A stretch of 64,000 nucleotides of DNA from Geitlerinema sp. BBD 1991-9 (GCA_001657325.1 LWRO01000013.1:1-64000); one strand, 5' to 3'; shown: positions 33,047 to 43,159, counted from the stretch's first letter. Made by a program: numbers and translations. The notes: generated from the sequence alone by a model not told the origin.

Positions 33047-33961
33047 CTAGCTTTGCAGCGTTTGCGGAATATCGGATAACTGCGAGAGTTCCCGCAGTAC
33101 CATCTGAGGAATGCCGCGATGCATCGTGACTCGTCCGCACACGTAGGCGTAACCTCGCCCCCGTCCGGCGTAGCGCGTGACGATCGATCGAACCAACATC
33201 TGACCTTGGGGACTCGAAGCCGTCGGCACCCAAAACTTCATGGGAAACAGGCGCGATCCCGTAAACACGATGATTCCGCCTTCCGCGCGCTTGCGAATCC
33301 CCCCCTGTAAATCGCAAAACACGATAATTTCCCGTTCGGTTTCGATGGCTTTCAAAATTTCAGCATAGTCCAATTGCACAGACAGCGCCCCACTGGCGTG
33401 ACCGATTTTCCGAAAATCTTCGATAGCCGATGCCCGCAACGCCCACCATGCGGTCAAGCTGCCGTAATTCCGCGAAGCGGTGTGCTCGTTTGCGTGAGGG
33501 TTCCAAATCCCTCGCTGATAGGCTTGAGCGTAAAATTCCGCCGTCACGAACGCGCGATCGTACAACCGCGATCGACCGTACTTCGTAAAATACGGACTCC
33601 ATCCTCGATCGATCAAATGCAAGTTATAGTGACTGTCGCCTCGGTGGACGTAACACACCAAACGGCTACAGTTTCCGCGATGGAGGTCCAAGCAGGCGCT
33701 CGGGGAATCGTCAGTGTCGAACTCCAAGTCCACCTGACACAGATCGCCGTTGGCTTGCATAAAGTAGTCTTGCGCCAGTTTCGCAGCAGCTAAGCCCGCC
33801 TCTGTGACGGGTTTCGCCGTTTCCGGTGCGGGGTGAAGCGTACTTTCTTCCGTATCGACGCAAATCAGACGCACGAATTCCTGCCGCTCGTCGATCTGGA
33901 CTTCGATGGTGTCTCCATCGACAACTTGCGTTACCTGAATGTCTTTAAGTCGTGTTCCCAC
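33047..33961 (-). CDS. Staphylococcal-nuclease-like (thermonuclease) protein with C-terminal extension
   Basis: The 304-residue protein starts with an SNase (OB-fold) domain at residues 1-155. VVDGDTIEVQI, RLICVDTEES and LHLIDRGWSPYFTKYGRS correspond to the calcium- and phosphate-binding segments, and an Arg in CSRLVCYV is a candidate for the second catalytic arginine. The C-terminal ~140 residues are not part of the usual fold; they contain IIVFCDLQGGIRKRAEGG and AYVCGRVTMHRGIPQMV, the latter reminiscent of a second OB-like nucleic-acid-binding domain. No signal peptide is present, unlike secreted nucleases. It lies 35 bp upstream... on the minus strand it follows tyrS at a 35-bp gap, suggesting co-transcription. 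Confidence 0.8.
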   Translation of the reverse strand: MGTRLKDIQVTQVVDGDTIEVQIDERQEFVRLICVDTEESTLHPAPETAKPVTEAGLAAAKLAQDYFMQANGDLCQVDLEFDTDDSPSACLDLHRGNCSRLVCYVHRGDSHYNLHLIDRGWSPYFTKYGRSRLYDRAFVTAEFYAQAYQRGIWNPHANEHTASRNYGSLTAWWALRASAIEDFRKIGHASGALSVQLDYAEILKAIETEREIIVFCDLQGGIRKRAEGGIIVFTGSRLFPMKFWVPTASSPQGQMLVRSIVTRYAGRGRGYAYVCGRVTMHRGIPQMVLRELSQLSDIPQTLQS

Positions 33962-33996
33962 CGCACCTTTCCAGCTTTCGCGCTTATTGCACCCAG

Positions 33997-35208
33997 TTAT
34001 GGCACCAAGCGCACGAACTTTTTCTTCCCGACTTGTAAAACTTTACCGCCGAGTTCTTCGATCGAATCGAACGACACGTTTGCATCTGCAATTCGATCTC
34101 CATCTAAACGCACCGCACCACCTTGAATTTGGCGGCGTCCTTCTCCACTACTTTTACACAAGCCACTCGCGCCCAAAATGTAAAAAAGTTTTGCCGGAAA
34201 CGCCACTTCAGACAGCGAAAACTCCGGTACGGCGTCTTCCGTTCCCGAAGTATTTCCACCGACTAACGCCATCGCGGCTTGCTGTGCGTCCTTGGCTGCC
34301 TTGTCTCCGTGATACTGCGATGCGATATCTAAGGCTAACAATTTTTGTCGATCGCGAGGATTTTCCGGCAGTCGATCGAGTGGGTAATTCGTTAACAACT
34401 CGAAATATTGTTCGATTTGCGCGTCTGGTGTTTTCTCCAATTTCGAGTACATCGACAGCGCGTCTTCTTTCAAACCAACGTAATTTCCGAGAGACTTCGA
34501 CATCTTCTGCGTGCCGTCCGTCCCGATCAAAATCGGAAGCAACAACCCGAACTGAGGCTTTTTGCCGAAATACCGTTGCAAATCTCGTCCAACGGCCAAG
34601 TTGAATTTCTGATCGGTTCCGCCGAGTTCGATATCCGCATCGATCGCCACCGAATCGTATCCCTGCATCAAAGGATAGAGAAACTCGTGTAGGTAGACCG
34701 GATTGCCTTTTTCGTACCGCAGTGCAAACCCTTCTTTCGCCAGCATTTGCCCGACCGTCATCGTCCCCAGCAATTCTAGGGTTTTCGCCAAATCTAACGC
34801 CGACAACCATTCCGAGTTGTAGCGAATTTCCAAACGTCCGGGAGTGTCGAAATCCAAAATCGGACGCAGTTGTTCGAGATAGGTTTCTGCGTTGTGCTGG
34901 ACTTCTTCCGGCGTGAGTTGGCGGCGGACTTCCGATTTGCCCGTGGGATCGCCGATGCGAGCTGTGAAATCGCCGATAATCACGACGGCCGTATGGCCGG
35001 CATCTTGAAACGCGCGCAGTTTGCGGAAGGGAATACTATGGCCCAAATGCAAATCCGACCCCGTCGGATCGATCCCCAATTTGACTCGTAACGGTCGATC
35101 GATTTGGGCGAGGAGGGCTTCGAGGTTTTCCGTCGGCTCGTCGGATTCGGGGGAATTGGGAAAAATTTCTTCAGTTCCCCGATGCAACCAAGATAAGTCA
35201 GAATTCAT
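33997..35208 (-). CDS. tyrS: Tyrosyl-tRNA synthetase
   Basis: The 403-residue class I enzyme charges tRNA-Tyr. The HIGH-like motif is HLGH in [12 protein letters not shown], the KMSKS loop is exact ([13 protein letters not shown]), and the C-terminus has an S4 RNA-binding domain ([17 protein letters not shown]). I chose the ATG at 35208 rather than the GTG at 35214; either is possible. The thermonuclease-like gene follows 35 bp after the stop. The 293-bp region upstream carries the divergent promoter of the PBP gene. Confidence 0.94.
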   Translation of the reverse strand: MNSDLSWLHRGTEEIFPNSPESDEPTENLEALLAQIDRPLRVKLGIDPTGSDLHLGHSIPFRKLRAFQDAGHTAVVIIGDFTARIGDPTGKSEVRRQLTPEEVQHNAETYLEQLRPILDFDTPGRLEIRYNSEWLSALDLAKTLELLGTMTVGQMLAKEGFALRYEKGNPVYLHEFLYPLMQGYDSVAIDADIELGGTDQKFNLAVGRDLQRYFGKKPQFGLLLPILIGTDGTQKMSKSLGNYVGLKEDALSMYSKLEKTPDAQIEQYFELLTNYPLDRLPENPRDRQKLLALDIASQYHGDKAAKDAQQAAMALVGGNTSGTEDAVPEFSLSEVAFPAKLFYILGASGLCKSSGEGRRQIQGGAVRLDGDRIADANVSFDSIEELGGKVLQVGKKKFVRLVP

Positions 35209-35501
35209 AATCACGTGTTGCGTGGGTTCGCAGTGGCAGCACCGTCGCGTTCTCGCAACGAGGCTCGCAATAGCTCATTATCGCTTAGAATTGAGTTCGC
35301 TATGATAACAAAATAGTGGTCGATCGAGATCGTTCGGGCAGCTATCCGTATCCGTACTGATGGCTTGCCAAGCGGAAACAGAGGCGCTTTGGCCGGTTTC
35401 CGAGCTATCGTCCAAACTATAGTAAAGTATGTCCAGTTCCAAGCTATCGATCGAGAATCGATCGACGAGCGAGGGTCGTCCGTGGAGGAAGAGAACCAAC
35501 C

Positions 35502-37424
35502 GTGTCAGCGAACACTGTTCGAGAAAAGAAACCGCAGATTCCAGTGCGGCTTTTCCAATTCGTGCAATCGGTGGGTAAAGTAACGGCAACCACCCTCTTA
35601 GGAACCACGTTACTCGGCAGTTCGATCGTCGCGGGTGGTTTGGTCGGCTTGGCGATTAGCTTTCGCAATCTCCCCGACGTGCGAGTGCTGCGGAGCTATA
35701 TGCCCACGGAAACGAGCCATATTTACGACGTCAACGGGGAATTGCTCTACAGCATTCATGACGAAGCCAACCGCGAAGTCATGCCCCTCAACCAGATTTC
35801 TGACAATCTCAAATTGGCAGTTCTGGGTATTGAAGACAGTCACTTTTACATTCACCAAGGGATTAACCCCGGTGCTGTTTTGCGAGCGCTTCTCGCCAAC
35901 TTGGAATCGGGGGAAACGGTGGAAGGCGCATCGACCTTGACGATGCAGTTGGTGAAAAACCTGTTTCTAACCCCCGAACGGACGTTTAGCCGGAAAGTCG
36001 CTGAAGCCGTCCTCGCCATTCGTCTCGAGCAAATTCTCGATAAAAACGAAGTCCTCGAACTGTATCTCAATCAGGTGTATTGGGGACACAACCTCTACGG
36101 TGCAGAGACCGCCGCACAAAGTTATTTCAATAAATCGGCTGCCGATCTGACGCTGGCGGAAGCGTCGATGATGGCGGGTTTGATTCAAGCACCGGAAGAG
36201 TTCAGTCCGTTTATGGACTACCAACTCGCCAAAAGGCGACAAGCGATCGTCTTAAACCGGTTGGTGGAATTGAAGTGGATTACGCCAGACGAAGCGACTG
36301 CTGCCAAACAGCAACCGCTGCGACTCGGTCGGGTGACGTCTTTCCAAACCAGTAAAGCGCCTTTCGTCACGGAGGCGGTGGTCAAGGAACTGACCGATCG
36401 ATTCGGACGAGATGCCCTTCTCAAAGGGGGAATGCGCGTCCAAACCACCGTCGATCTGAACATGCAGCGCGTCGCGGAACAGACGGCTCGCGATTGGCAC
36501 CAACGGCTGTTCGAGCAAGGGCTGTACTACAATTTTGAGGAAGGACAGATCGCCCTCGTTGCGGTCGATCCGAGAACGCATTTCGTCAAAGCGATCGTGG
36601 GCGGGTACGATTACAACGCCAGTCAGTTCAACCGCGCCACTCAAGCCCGACGTCAACCGGGATCGTCGTTTAAGCCCTTCGTGTACTATACAGCGTTTGC
36701 ATCGGGAGGCTACGGCCCGGAGTCTCCCGTTGACGACAGCCCGGTGAAATATCCGGATGGGGATGGATACTATATCCCTCAGAATTATGGGGGAAGCTTT
36801 TCGGGAACGGTGAGCGTGCGGAAAGCGGTTGAGGTCTCGCTGAACATTCCAGCGGTGAAAATCGGTCAGGAGATCGGTTTGAACAACGTGATCGAAACTT
36901 GCCGCATGTTGGGCATCGCAAGTCCCATCGATCCGGTGATTTCGCTACCGTTAGGATCGGTGGATTTGACCCCGTTGGAAATGGCTTCGGCTTACGCGAC
37001 GTTTGCGAGTAACGGTTGGCAGTCTGATACGACGCTGATCGTTCAGGTGACTGATAGTGCTGGGAACGTCATGCTCGATAACACGCCCAAACCCCGGTTG
37101 GTTCTCGATCCTTGGGCGACGGCATCTTTGTCGAACGTGTTACAAGGGGTGATCGATCGAGGGACGGCGACCACCGCGAAGCTCGGTCGACCGGCAGCTG
37201 GAAAAACGGGAACGACGTCTTCGGAGCGAGATATTTGGTTCGTCGGCTATGTCCCACAGCTTTCGGTCGCGGTTTGGGCGGGGAACGACAACAACGCCCC
37301 CCTAGGATACGGTGCAACGGGTGGGGGGTTTGTCGCGCCGGTGTGGAAAGATTTCATGCAAAAAGCCTTGGCGAACGAACCGGTGGTTAATTTTAAATCG
37401 CCATCGGATTTCGATCGGCCGTAA
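35502..37424 (+). CDS. Class A penicillin-binding protein (PBP1 type)
   Basis: The 640-residue protein is a bifunctional peptidoglycan synthase. A cytoplasmic N-terminus and one membrane helix (about 28-52) anchor it. The glycosyltransferase-51 domain has EDSHFYIHQGI and the GASTLTMQLVKN segment; the transpeptidase domain has SSFK (PGSSFKPF), SLN (EVSLNIPA) and KTGTTS. The start is GTG at 35502, supported by the purine-rich GGAGGAAGAG upstream. It polymerises glycan strands and cross-links them outside the membrane. Domain order and length match the family. Confidence 0.94.
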   Translation: MSANTVREKKPQIPVRLFQFVQSVGKVTATTLLGTTLLGSSIVAGGLVGLAISFRNLPDVRVLRSYMPTETSHIYDVNGELLYSIHDEANREVMPLNQISDNLKLAVLGIEDSHFYIHQGINPGAVLRALLANLESGETVEGASTLTMQLVKNLFLTPERTFSRKVAEAVLAIRLEQILDKNEVLELYLNQVYWGHNLYGAETAAQSYFNKSAADLTLAEASMMAGLIQAPEEFSPFMDYQLAKRRQAIVLNRLVELKWITPDEATAAKQQPLRLGRVTSFQTSKAPFVTEAVVKELTDRFGRDALLKGGMRVQTTVDLNMQRVAEQTARDWHQRLFEQGLYYNFEEGQIALVAVDPRTHFVKAIVGGYDYNASQFNRATQARRQPGSSFKPFVYYTAFASGGYGPESPVDDSPVKYPDGDGYYIPQNYGGSFSGTVSVRKAVEVSLNIPAVKIGQEIGLNNVIETCRMLGIASPIDPVISLPLGSVDLTPLEMASAYATFASNGWQSDTTLIVQVTDSAGNVMLDNTPKPRLVLDPWATASLSNVLQGVIDRGTATTAKLGRPAAGKTGTTSSERDIWFVGYVPQLSVAVWAGNDNNAPLGYGATGGGFVAPVWKDFMQKALANEPVVNFKSPSDFDRP

Positions 37425-37437
37425 TCGATGCAGACGA

Positions 37438-37752
37438 TCAATGGATGTCTTTTTTCATGCGTTCTAAGGTTTCGTGCATTCGATCGAACATTTGTTGCGG
37501 CGTCATCCCGAACTGCTGTAACTGGGTGTTGAGCTGTTGCACGGTCATTTGCGCCATGAAGTCTTCGGAGAGTTCAAAGCGTTTCATGAAAATGCGATAG
37601 CGATCCATCATTTCTTCCATGCGTTCGATGTACTGTTTTTTCCCTTCTCGATCGAACTTGCCGTATTTACTCCCCAGCTCGACGAGAGATTGATAGTCCT
37701 CGAACAATTTTTTGGCTTCTTGCTGAACGATTTCTGATTCAAAAAAACTCAT
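37438..37752 (-). CDS. DUF1825 family protein
   Basis: The 104-residue protein is a cyanobacterial DUF1825 member, function unknown. It is helical and rich in charged and Met residues: FFESEIVQQEAKKLFEDYQ, then YIERMEEMMDRYRIFMKRFE and QQFGMTPQQMFDRMHETLE. The ATG at 37752 was chosen as AAGGA precedes it and the family begins MSFFESEIVQ. It converges with the PBP gene with only 13 bp between stops. A DUF1825 protein is present in nearly all cyanobacteria, so it is probably a conserved housekeeping function. Confidence 0.88.
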   Translation of the reverse strand: MSFFESEIVQQEAKKLFEDYQSLVELGSKYGKFDREGKKQYIERMEEMMDRYRIFMKRFELSEDFMAQMTVQQLNTQLQQFGMTPQQMFDRMHETLERMKKDIH

Positions 37753-37933
37753 TGCAAACGTCCTTATTATTCTCGATCGTTTCAACTGAAAAACGGTAAT
37801 TTCCGACTGCGATCGAACTGACCCGGTCTAACCTTATCTTAGGACACAGTAAAGTCTCAATTCAATTGTCTACAGGTTGGGTTTTCCCAACCCCGAAACT
37901 TGAAAGACAACCTCAAAGACTCGTTACAGACGT

Positions 37934-38560
37934 ATGACCCAATCCTACGGTTTAGCTCTTCACACAACAACTTCACAACTCGGTTTAGCCATTAACGACT
38001 TTCGCGGTGACGCTCGCTGTCACACTTGGAATCTCGATCGATCGCTCTCGACACACTTGCACGTCACACTCGCCGAGTTTCTCGCTCCTCAAACCTGGCA
38101 GGATCTCGCCTTTCTCGCTGTTGCCAAAGGCCCCGGAAGTTTTACGGGAACGCGCATCGGGGTCGTTACGGCCCGCGTTCTCGCCCAACAGCTAGAGATT
38201 CCGCTGTTCGCAGTCTCGACGCTCGCCGCTGTCGCTCGTGTGTCTCAGGCGAACGACGATACAGATCTCGCGATTCAAATGCTCGCCGCACGAGGACAAC
38301 TCTTCACCGCCATCTACAAGCGCTCGCCCGACGGACATCTCGCGACGCTGCTTCCCGACACCGTTTCTACTGTCGAACAGTGGGCGCAGACGCTCGATCG
38401 ATGGCAAGCGCCCTATACGCTCGTCAAAGCCGACGAAGCAACGCTCGCCACTTCTGTCAGCAGCCTACTCGAACTCGCCAGTTTCGATTACCAACACGGC
38501 TTGCGCCCCCACTGGTCGAGTGCGATCCCCTTCTACGGACAGCATCCCGTCGTGAGTTGA
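37934..38560 (+). CDS. tsaB: tRNA t6A37 biosynthesis protein TsaB
   Basis: The 208-residue protein is TsaB, the non-catalytic partner of TsaD and TsaE in t6A37 formation. The N-terminus reads LALHTTTSQLGLAIND and the key segment VAKGPGSFTGTRIGVVTAR is a strong family signature. Length is near the usual 200-230. TsaE is encoded 21 kb away; tsaD is not in the window. A start at ATG 37934 fits. Confidence 0.93.
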   Translation: MTQSYGLALHTTTSQLGLAINDFRGDARCHTWNLDRSLSTHLHVTLAEFLAPQTWQDLAFLAVAKGPGSFTGTRIGVVTARVLAQQLEIPLFAVSTLAAVARVSQANDDTDLAIQMLAARGQLFTAIYKRSPDGHLATLLPDTVSTVEQWAQTLDRWQAPYTLVKADEATLATSVSSLLELASFDYQHGLRPHWSSAIPFYGQHPVVS

Positions 38561-38646
38561 GGCGGTAAGGTGATGATGAGGTCGTGAAGTTCGATCGTGA
38601 GATTGACAATCTCCCCATCTCTCCCGCCAGTCATCTCCTCATCGGG

Positions 38647-39156
38647 CTATTGCCCCATTCGATCGTCTCCCCATCCGGTCATTTTTCCGTCTTCCAACGC
38701 GGGATCGCAGCGAATTTCGATGAGGAAGCCGTCAGGATCGTAGAAATAGACTCCTCGTCCCGTCGGACGACTGACTGGGCCGTGGGAAATGGGAACGTCG
38801 TGCTGGCGCAGAACGAGTACGGCCAAATCGAATTCTTTGGGATCGACATCAAACGAGAGATGGTTCGCACGGGTAAACTCTCGGGTGGGGTCGGGATCGG
38901 GGGGCGGTAGTTCTGGTTCCCAAAATAAATCCAAAACGGTTCCATCCGGCGTCACGAAACTGGCCACTTTACCCGCTTCGACCAAACTCTTGAGCGTGGC
39001 CGGAACACTCTCTCCAGTCAACTCCTGCAAGCCCAGCATTTCACCATAAAACTGCCGAGATTTTTGTAAGTTTTTAGCGTTCAGTGCTACATGATGAACG
39101 CGCCGCAGCGTGCCGGGGGGTAGCGTGGGCTTTTTTGTATCTGCTGAAAATTGCAT
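38647..39156 (-). CDS. VOC family (glyoxalase/bleomycin-resistance fold) protein
   Basis: The 169-residue protein has one vicinal-oxygen-chelate module: RRVHHVALNAKNLQKSRQFY at the first metal-ligand position, DGTVLDLFWEPE, then HLSFDVDPKEFDL and FYDPDGFLIEIR with a conserved Glu. These residues fit a metal-binding glyoxalase I-like or dioxygenase-like protein, but the reaction is unknown. The last codons (MTGWGDDRMGQ) overlap a purine-rich low-complexity run. It is converging with tsaB. Confidence 0.85.
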   Translation of the reverse strand: MQFSADTKKPTLPPGTLRRVHHVALNAKNLQKSRQFYGEMLGLQELTGESVPATLKSLVEAGKVASFVTPDGTVLDLFWEPELPPPDPDPTREFTRANHLSFDVDPKEFDLAVLVLRQHDVPISHGPVSRPTGRGVYFYDPDGFLIEIRCDPALEDGKMTGWGDDRMGQ

Positions 39157-39209
39157 AACCCATCACTCGCATAACTTCTTTTAACTCTAGTTTAACGCTG
39201 CAATTGCCC

Positions 39210-40397
39210 TTAAACTCGAGTAACTTCGGCAAACTTAATTTTTAGATAGTCGTCTTCCATTTTGGCTCCCGACGGTTGTAGGGCTGCCAAGGCTTGGGGC
39301 AATACGAGATTGCGGCGGTGATTGCCGATCCGAATGTTGAGTTCGTCCCCAGTTTTGGACAGTTGAATTTTGTCTTTCGGCGTGCCGGGTAAGTACAGCT
39401 CTAAACAGTAAATCCCCAGATCTTGCACGACTCGAATCGTGTTTTCGTGATAGTACACTTGGCTGGGATCGTCATCGTCGTAAAGGGTTTCTTTCAGACG
39501 TTCCAAAGCTGCCAGTCCACACATTTCTTCAGAGTACAAGGGAACTTCTTTCACGGGCAGGGGTTGGAAGTTGTTATAAATTTCTTGCTTGTACTGCTGT
39601 TGTTGTTCTTTCCAACGCTGGAAGAATGGGTCGTTGACGCTATTGGGAAGGATGCGGTTGGCTACGACGAGATCGGTCGCCACGTTGTATAAACTCAAAT
39701 AAGCATGGGCGCGTAGAGATTCTTTAATCACCATGCGCTCGGGATTCATGACTAATCGAACTGTGGTTTTCGTGTTGTCGGTGAGGATTTTTTCGAGTTC
39801 TTCAATTTGCTGGTAAAACTCATAAGGTGCGTCCATGACCTCCTTGTCGGGTAGTGAGAATCCGGCAATCGGTTTGAATAGAGGTTCTACGAGCGGACGT
39901 AAGGCGACAGAGATTCCCTGTAACGGTTTATAAAATCGTCTCATATACCATCCACCGACTTCGGGAATGCTCAGTAGTCGCAAAGCAGTTCCCGTCGGTG
40001 CGGAATCGACGATCAGCACGTCGTATTCGCCTTCATCGTAGTGGCGTTTCATTCGCACTAATCCGAAGATTTCGTCCATTCCTGGAAGGATCGCCAGTTC
40101 TTCGGCTTGAACGCCTTCCAAACCTCGTGCTTGTAGGACTTGGGTAATGTAACGTTGGACGGCACCCCAGTTTTCTGCCAGTTCGACGAGGGCATCGAGT
40201 TCGGCTCCCCACAGGTTTTCTTTGACGAGACGGGGTTCGTGACTCAGCTCGACATCAAAGCTATCAGCGAGAGAGTGAGCCGGATCGGTGCTGAGGACGA
40301 GGGTTTTGTAGCCCAACTCGGCACACCGCAGTCCCGTGGCTGCGGCGACGGAAGTTTTCCCAACGCCCCCTTTTCCGGTCATGAGGATGATTCGCAT
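39210..40397 (-). CDS. ArsA/Get3-like ATPase with C-terminal HSP20-like domain
   Basis: The 395-residue protein is a deviant-Walker ATPase of the ArsA/GET3 family. The P-loop is GKGGVGKTS at 8-16, with Switch motifs [13 protein letters not shown] and [13 protein letters not shown]. There is one ATPase module, followed by a C-terminal region (about 300-390) with the beta-rich pattern of the HSP20-like domain that occurs in cyanobacterial and plastid relatives ([20 protein letters not shown]). It may help target tail-anchored membrane proteins or act in arsenic/redox responses; no ArsB is nearby. AAGGAG lies eight bases before the ATG. Confidence 0.9.
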   Translation of the reverse strand: MRIILMTGKGGVGKTSVAAATGLRCAELGYKTLVLSTDPAHSLADSFDVELSHEPRLVKENLWGAELDALVELAENWGAVQRYITQVLQARGLEGVQAEELAILPGMDEIFGLVRMKRHYDEGEYDVLIVDSAPTGTALRLLSIPEVGGWYMRRFYKPLQGISVALRPLVEPLFKPIAGFSLPDKEVMDAPYEFYQQIEELEKILTDNTKTTVRLVMNPERMVIKESLRAHAYLSLYNVATDLVVANRILPNSVNDPFFQRWKEQQQQYKQEIYNNFQPLPVKEVPLYSEEMCGLAALERLKETLYDDDDPSQVYYHENTIRVVQDLGIYCLELYLPGTPKDKIQLSKTGDELNIRIGNHRRNLVLPQALAALQPSGAKMEDDYLKIKFAEVTRV

Positions 40398-40512
40398 CGT
40401 CCGGCTCCTTTGCTGAAAATCGCTACATATTTTTTTACTTTAGCGGTTTTGTTTCAAATTGTAAGGTACGGTCGAGGCAAGGTTTTCCCGCCTAGCGCGT
40501 CCCTCAGTCTCT

Positions 40513-40890
40513 CTAACGGGGAAAATGCTGTTTGACGACGTCCCACCGAGAGCAGTTCCAGTAGTCGATGTGGCGGACGATTCGATCGGCGGAGTCGAGT
40601 TCGAGTTCGCTCCATCCGGGGATAGCAATACGGGGATACCCGGGGAGTGGGGTATTCCAGTTTAGTGTCCATCGAGCTTTGATGAGGTTGTTGGTTCGAT
40701 CGATCTGATGTAGGTCTAATCGGATATCGCGAAACCAGGTGCGAATGAAGTCGATGTTCTGTCGGTATCGATCGAGTCCTCGAAACTGGTTGAGGGGATC
40801 TTGAAAGTAGACATCTTCGGCGTAGATGTCATAGGTTTGGTTTTCGGGGAAGTTTTCGTAATCCTGTTTGAGAATTGCAAGGATATCCAT
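40513..40890 (-). CDS. DUF2358 family protein
   Basis: The 125-residue protein is a cyanobacterial and plant DUF2358 member of the NTF2-like/cystatin-like fold. The recognisable core is YDIYAEDVYFQDPLNQFRGLDRY, and WTLNWNTPLPGYPRIAIPG. The start at ATG 40890 was chosen; the upstream extension is not conserved. No catalytic motif is visible. The ArsA-like gene follows on the same strand 115 bp downstream, so they may be co-transcribed. Confidence 0.85.
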   Translation of the reverse strand: MDILAILKQDYENFPENQTYDIYAEDVYFQDPLNQFRGLDRYRQNIDFIRTWFRDIRLDLHQIDRTNNLIKARWTLNWNTPLPGYPRIAIPGWSELELDSADRIVRHIDYWNCSRWDVVKQHFPR

Positions 40891-41195
40891 AGCGAGATAT
40901 GCGGATCGATCGACGGCGCGGTTTCGATCGATCTTAACGTTGAGACTCGATCGAGATCGTTTCGATCGTAACCACAAAACTTTAAAGCTATATAAAGACC
41001 AATAAGATGATATTTTTTATCAACACCAAGCTTGGATTTTAGAGAAATTGCAAAGCAACATCAAAGTAGCTTTACTTAGCCAGCGTTGCAGATCTTAATA
41101 CTTTTTCGGTAATTTCAATTCATAGCAGCAAGAATTTTTAACTATTTGACTTGAGATTAAGATGCTATACTTTAGCTCAGATCGCATAAAATTTT
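40891..41195. other. A/T-rich divergent promoter region
   Basis: The gap lies between the divergent DUF2358 and secreted-protein genes. An extended -10-like element TGCTATACT (41163-41171) lies 25 bp before the plus-strand start, with TTGACT (41146-41151) about 14 bp upstream of it, a short spacing. No coding sequence is seen. Confidence 0.5.
41163..41171 (+). promoter_or_regulatory. Extended -10-like promoter element
   Basis: TGCTATACT matches the extended -10 consensus TGnTATAAT closely and sits just before the gene at 41196. No start-site data exist. Confidence 0.4.
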
Positions 41196-42248
41196 ATGGA
41201 TTTACCGATGAAACAAATCGTCAAAAAACCTGTGAGAATCGCGATCGTTCCTATTTGCATGGCGTTATGGGTTGGTATTTTTCCAAATGTCACCCGTGCA
41301 TTAGAAGTGGTGGTTGCTCAACAGGTTCGATCGAGTCTTTCGAGTTGGGAAGCCTTCACTTCGGAAGGGGGACAGTTCAACGTTCAAATTCCTCGACAAC
41401 CCGAAGCGAGAGCGAGAACAACAACCGTTTTGGGAAAACCGATCGATTGGAACGTGTTTCGAGCTGATGAAGGTTCGGAAACCTATGCTGTTGTTTATAC
41501 CGATTTAACTGACGCGATTACAGAAGGTGGATCGAAGTCCTTTTTGGCGAGTATCGTCAACGATTTACTCGCAGAAGCAGAACTCGAAAATTTAGCCGAG
41601 CGTAGCCAGCGTATTTCGTTTAGTGGTTATCCCGGTCGCGAATTCTTAGGCGTTAGCAACGGCCAGATCGTTGCTATTCGATTGTACTTAATTGAAGACC
41701 GTCTCTACGGATTGTTTGCACGAACGGATGAGCTATCTCATGCGACGTGGTTTCTCGAGTCATTTCAGGCTCGTCCGTTATGGCCAGTTGTGACATCAGT
41801 TTCGGGAAATTTTAGCGTTGCGTTTCCGGTCGATTATCAAGAGGAAACAGACACAATCGAGCTGAACGGCGAACAATTAAATTGGACGCTTTATAAAGCA
41901 CGAGATACGTTTCACTTGGACGATCGAGATCGAACATCTGACGATGGAGATTTATATGTTGTCGGTTATACGGATCTCCCTGAAAACTTTACAACACCCA
42001 GCATCGAAACGTCTTTAACAAAGGTTGGAAACGAACTCCTCGATCGCGTTAATTTACAGCCGTTACAAGAACACGGTCGATCGATTTCCCTCGACAATTA
42101 TCCCGGGCGAGAATATATTGGCATTGTCTCCAGTCGATCGATCGCTTTACGCTTGTATGTTGTCGATCGTCGTCTTTACGCACTGATTTCGGTCGCTGAT
42201 GATGTGGAAAGCGTCAGCCGCTTCCTCAATTCGTTTACGCTGCAATAG
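41196..42248 (+). CDS. Secreted protein with two copies of a ~150-residue domain
   Basis: The 350-residue protein has an N-terminal signal peptide (PVRIAIVPICMALWVGIFPN, cleavage near the VTRA-LE site). Two similar domains follow: SSWEAFTSEGGQFNVQIPRQ ... YPGREFLGV...IRLYLIEDRLYGLFA, then VTSVSGNFSVAFPVDYQ ... YPGREYIGI...LRLYVVDRRLYALIS. Each begins with a beta-strand FxVxxP motif and contains a YPGRE box, so an internal duplication is clear. From memory, similar FxVxMPGxP domains occur in lipoproteins and secreted proteins of cyanobacteria and planctomycetes. Function is unknown. It starts an apparent operon that continues to 44022. The alternative ATG at 41208 is possible. Confidence 0.75.
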   Translation: MDLPMKQIVKKPVRIAIVPICMALWVGIFPNVTRALEVVVAQQVRSSLSSWEAFTSEGGQFNVQIPRQPEARARTTTVLGKPIDWNVFRADEGSETYAVVYTDLTDAITEGGSKSFLASIVNDLLAEAELENLAERSQRISFSGYPGREFLGVSNGQIVAIRLYLIEDRLYGLFARTDELSHATWFLESFQARPLWPVVTSVSGNFSVAFPVDYQEETDTIELNGEQLNWTLYKARDTFHLDDRDRTSDDGDLYVVGYTDLPENFTTPSIETSLTKVGNELLDRVNLQPLQEHGRSISLDNYPGREYIGIVSSRSIALRLYVVDRRLYALISVADDVESVSRFLNSFTLQ

Positions 42249-42263
42249 TTGGGAGAAATTGAA

Positions 42264-42527
42264 ATGAATCGTTGGTTGGTCTTACTGGTCATTGCCGTTG
42301 CTGTTTTGGGAATTGCACCTTATTCAGTGCGATCCCAAAATATTTCACTATCTTCAGATAAAACTGTTCCTAACACGTTAAAAGGCGTATTCGACGAAAT
42401 TGACGAAGCGGTTGAAGATTTTGAAGCTGAAGAGTTTGAGATTGAAGACATCGAAGCTGAAGAACTCGATGGGGAGCGAGTTCGAGAAAACTCGGAAAAT
42501 CGACAAGAGCGGCGAGAACGTTTCTAA
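42264..42527 (+). CDS. Small secreted acidic protein, 87 aa
   Basis: The protein has a signal peptide (MNRWLVLLVIAVAVLGIAPY) followed by a short Ser-rich region and then a highly acidic helix-forming segment in which about half of the residues are Glu or Asp (EAVEDFEAEEFEIEDIEAEE), ending in a basic Arg-rich tail. GGGAGA precedes the ATG by eight bases. It follows the secreted two-domain protein by 15 bp and is likely in the same operon. I recognise no family. A charged peptide of this sort might bind cations or a basic partner; this is inference only. Confidence 0.65.
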   Translation: MNRWLVLLVIAVAVLGIAPYSVRSQNISLSSDKTVPNTLKGVFDEIDEAVEDFEAEEFEIEDIEAEELDGERVRENSENRQERRERF

Positions 42528-42580
42528 TTGTCCTCAAGATCGATTCAGTCTCGATCGATCTTTGCTACTCTTGAGAATTG

Positions 42581-43159
42581 ATGCAACGATTAGAATATTG
42601 GTTGACCCCGCTTTTACTGGTTACGATTGCGATCGTACAAATTTATCTAGCGAGTACTGCTAATCTATCCCCCTGGAAAGGTGGAGGATTTGGGATGTTT
42701 TCAACGATCGACGCTCCCTCAATGCGCGTTTTGCTCGCTGAAGGGGTAGATACCGAAAATCAACTCGTGCGTTTAGACGTATTCGGAGACTTAGATAAAC
42801 CAACGCGCCGTCGTCTTCAGGCTTTACCGAAAGTAGACGATCTCGAGGAAATCGCGCAACAACTGCTCGCGCAGGAATTTGTCCCGATCGAGATTCGCCG
42901 AGAAGTCATTTACAAAAAATTACAAGCCGAAAATCCCTCGATCGAGTTTCCCCAAATTGAGACGCGATCGAATTCACAACCCTTATATCGAATTAAATCG
43001 CCACGCGATCCGATCGATCTCGAGCGTCCCATCAAAACCTTAAAGCGCGCTCGATTGCAATGGTTACGACTTCGGTTCGATGTCGATCGAACTCGAATGT
43101 GGATCGAGCCGATGACTGATGCGATTGAAGTAAGCCGTATAGCAAAAAACGAGCCGTGA
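42581..43159 (+). CDS. Membrane-anchored protein, 192 aa, partner of membrane protein downstream
   Basis: One helix near the N-terminus (YWLTPLLLVTIAIVQIYLAS) is followed by WKGGGFGMFSTID, a striking glycine-rich motif, and a soluble domain rich in charged residues to the end. The stop overlaps the GTG start of the next gene by four bases, which usually means translational coupling and a functional pair. From memory, the WKGGGFGMFST box appears in small proteins encoded next to HTTM-like membrane proteins; function unknown. An ATG at 42581 was used; an upstream TTG is in frame. Confidence 0.65.
   Translation: MQRLEYWLTPLLLVTIAIVQIYLASTANLSPWKGGGFGMFSTIDAPSMRVLLAEGVDTENQLVRLDVFGDLDKPTRRRLQALPKVDDLEEIAQQLLAQEFVPIEIRREVIYKKLQAENPSIEFPQIETRSNSQPLYRIKSPRDPIDLERPIKTLKRARLQWLRLRFDVDRTRMWIEPMTDAIEVSRIAKNEP

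Noticed and set aside
33939-34604. 221-codon plus-strand frame antisense to tyrS
   Set aside because: tyrS on the minus strand has HLGH and KMSKS motifs; the plus frame has no domain and no ribosome binding site.
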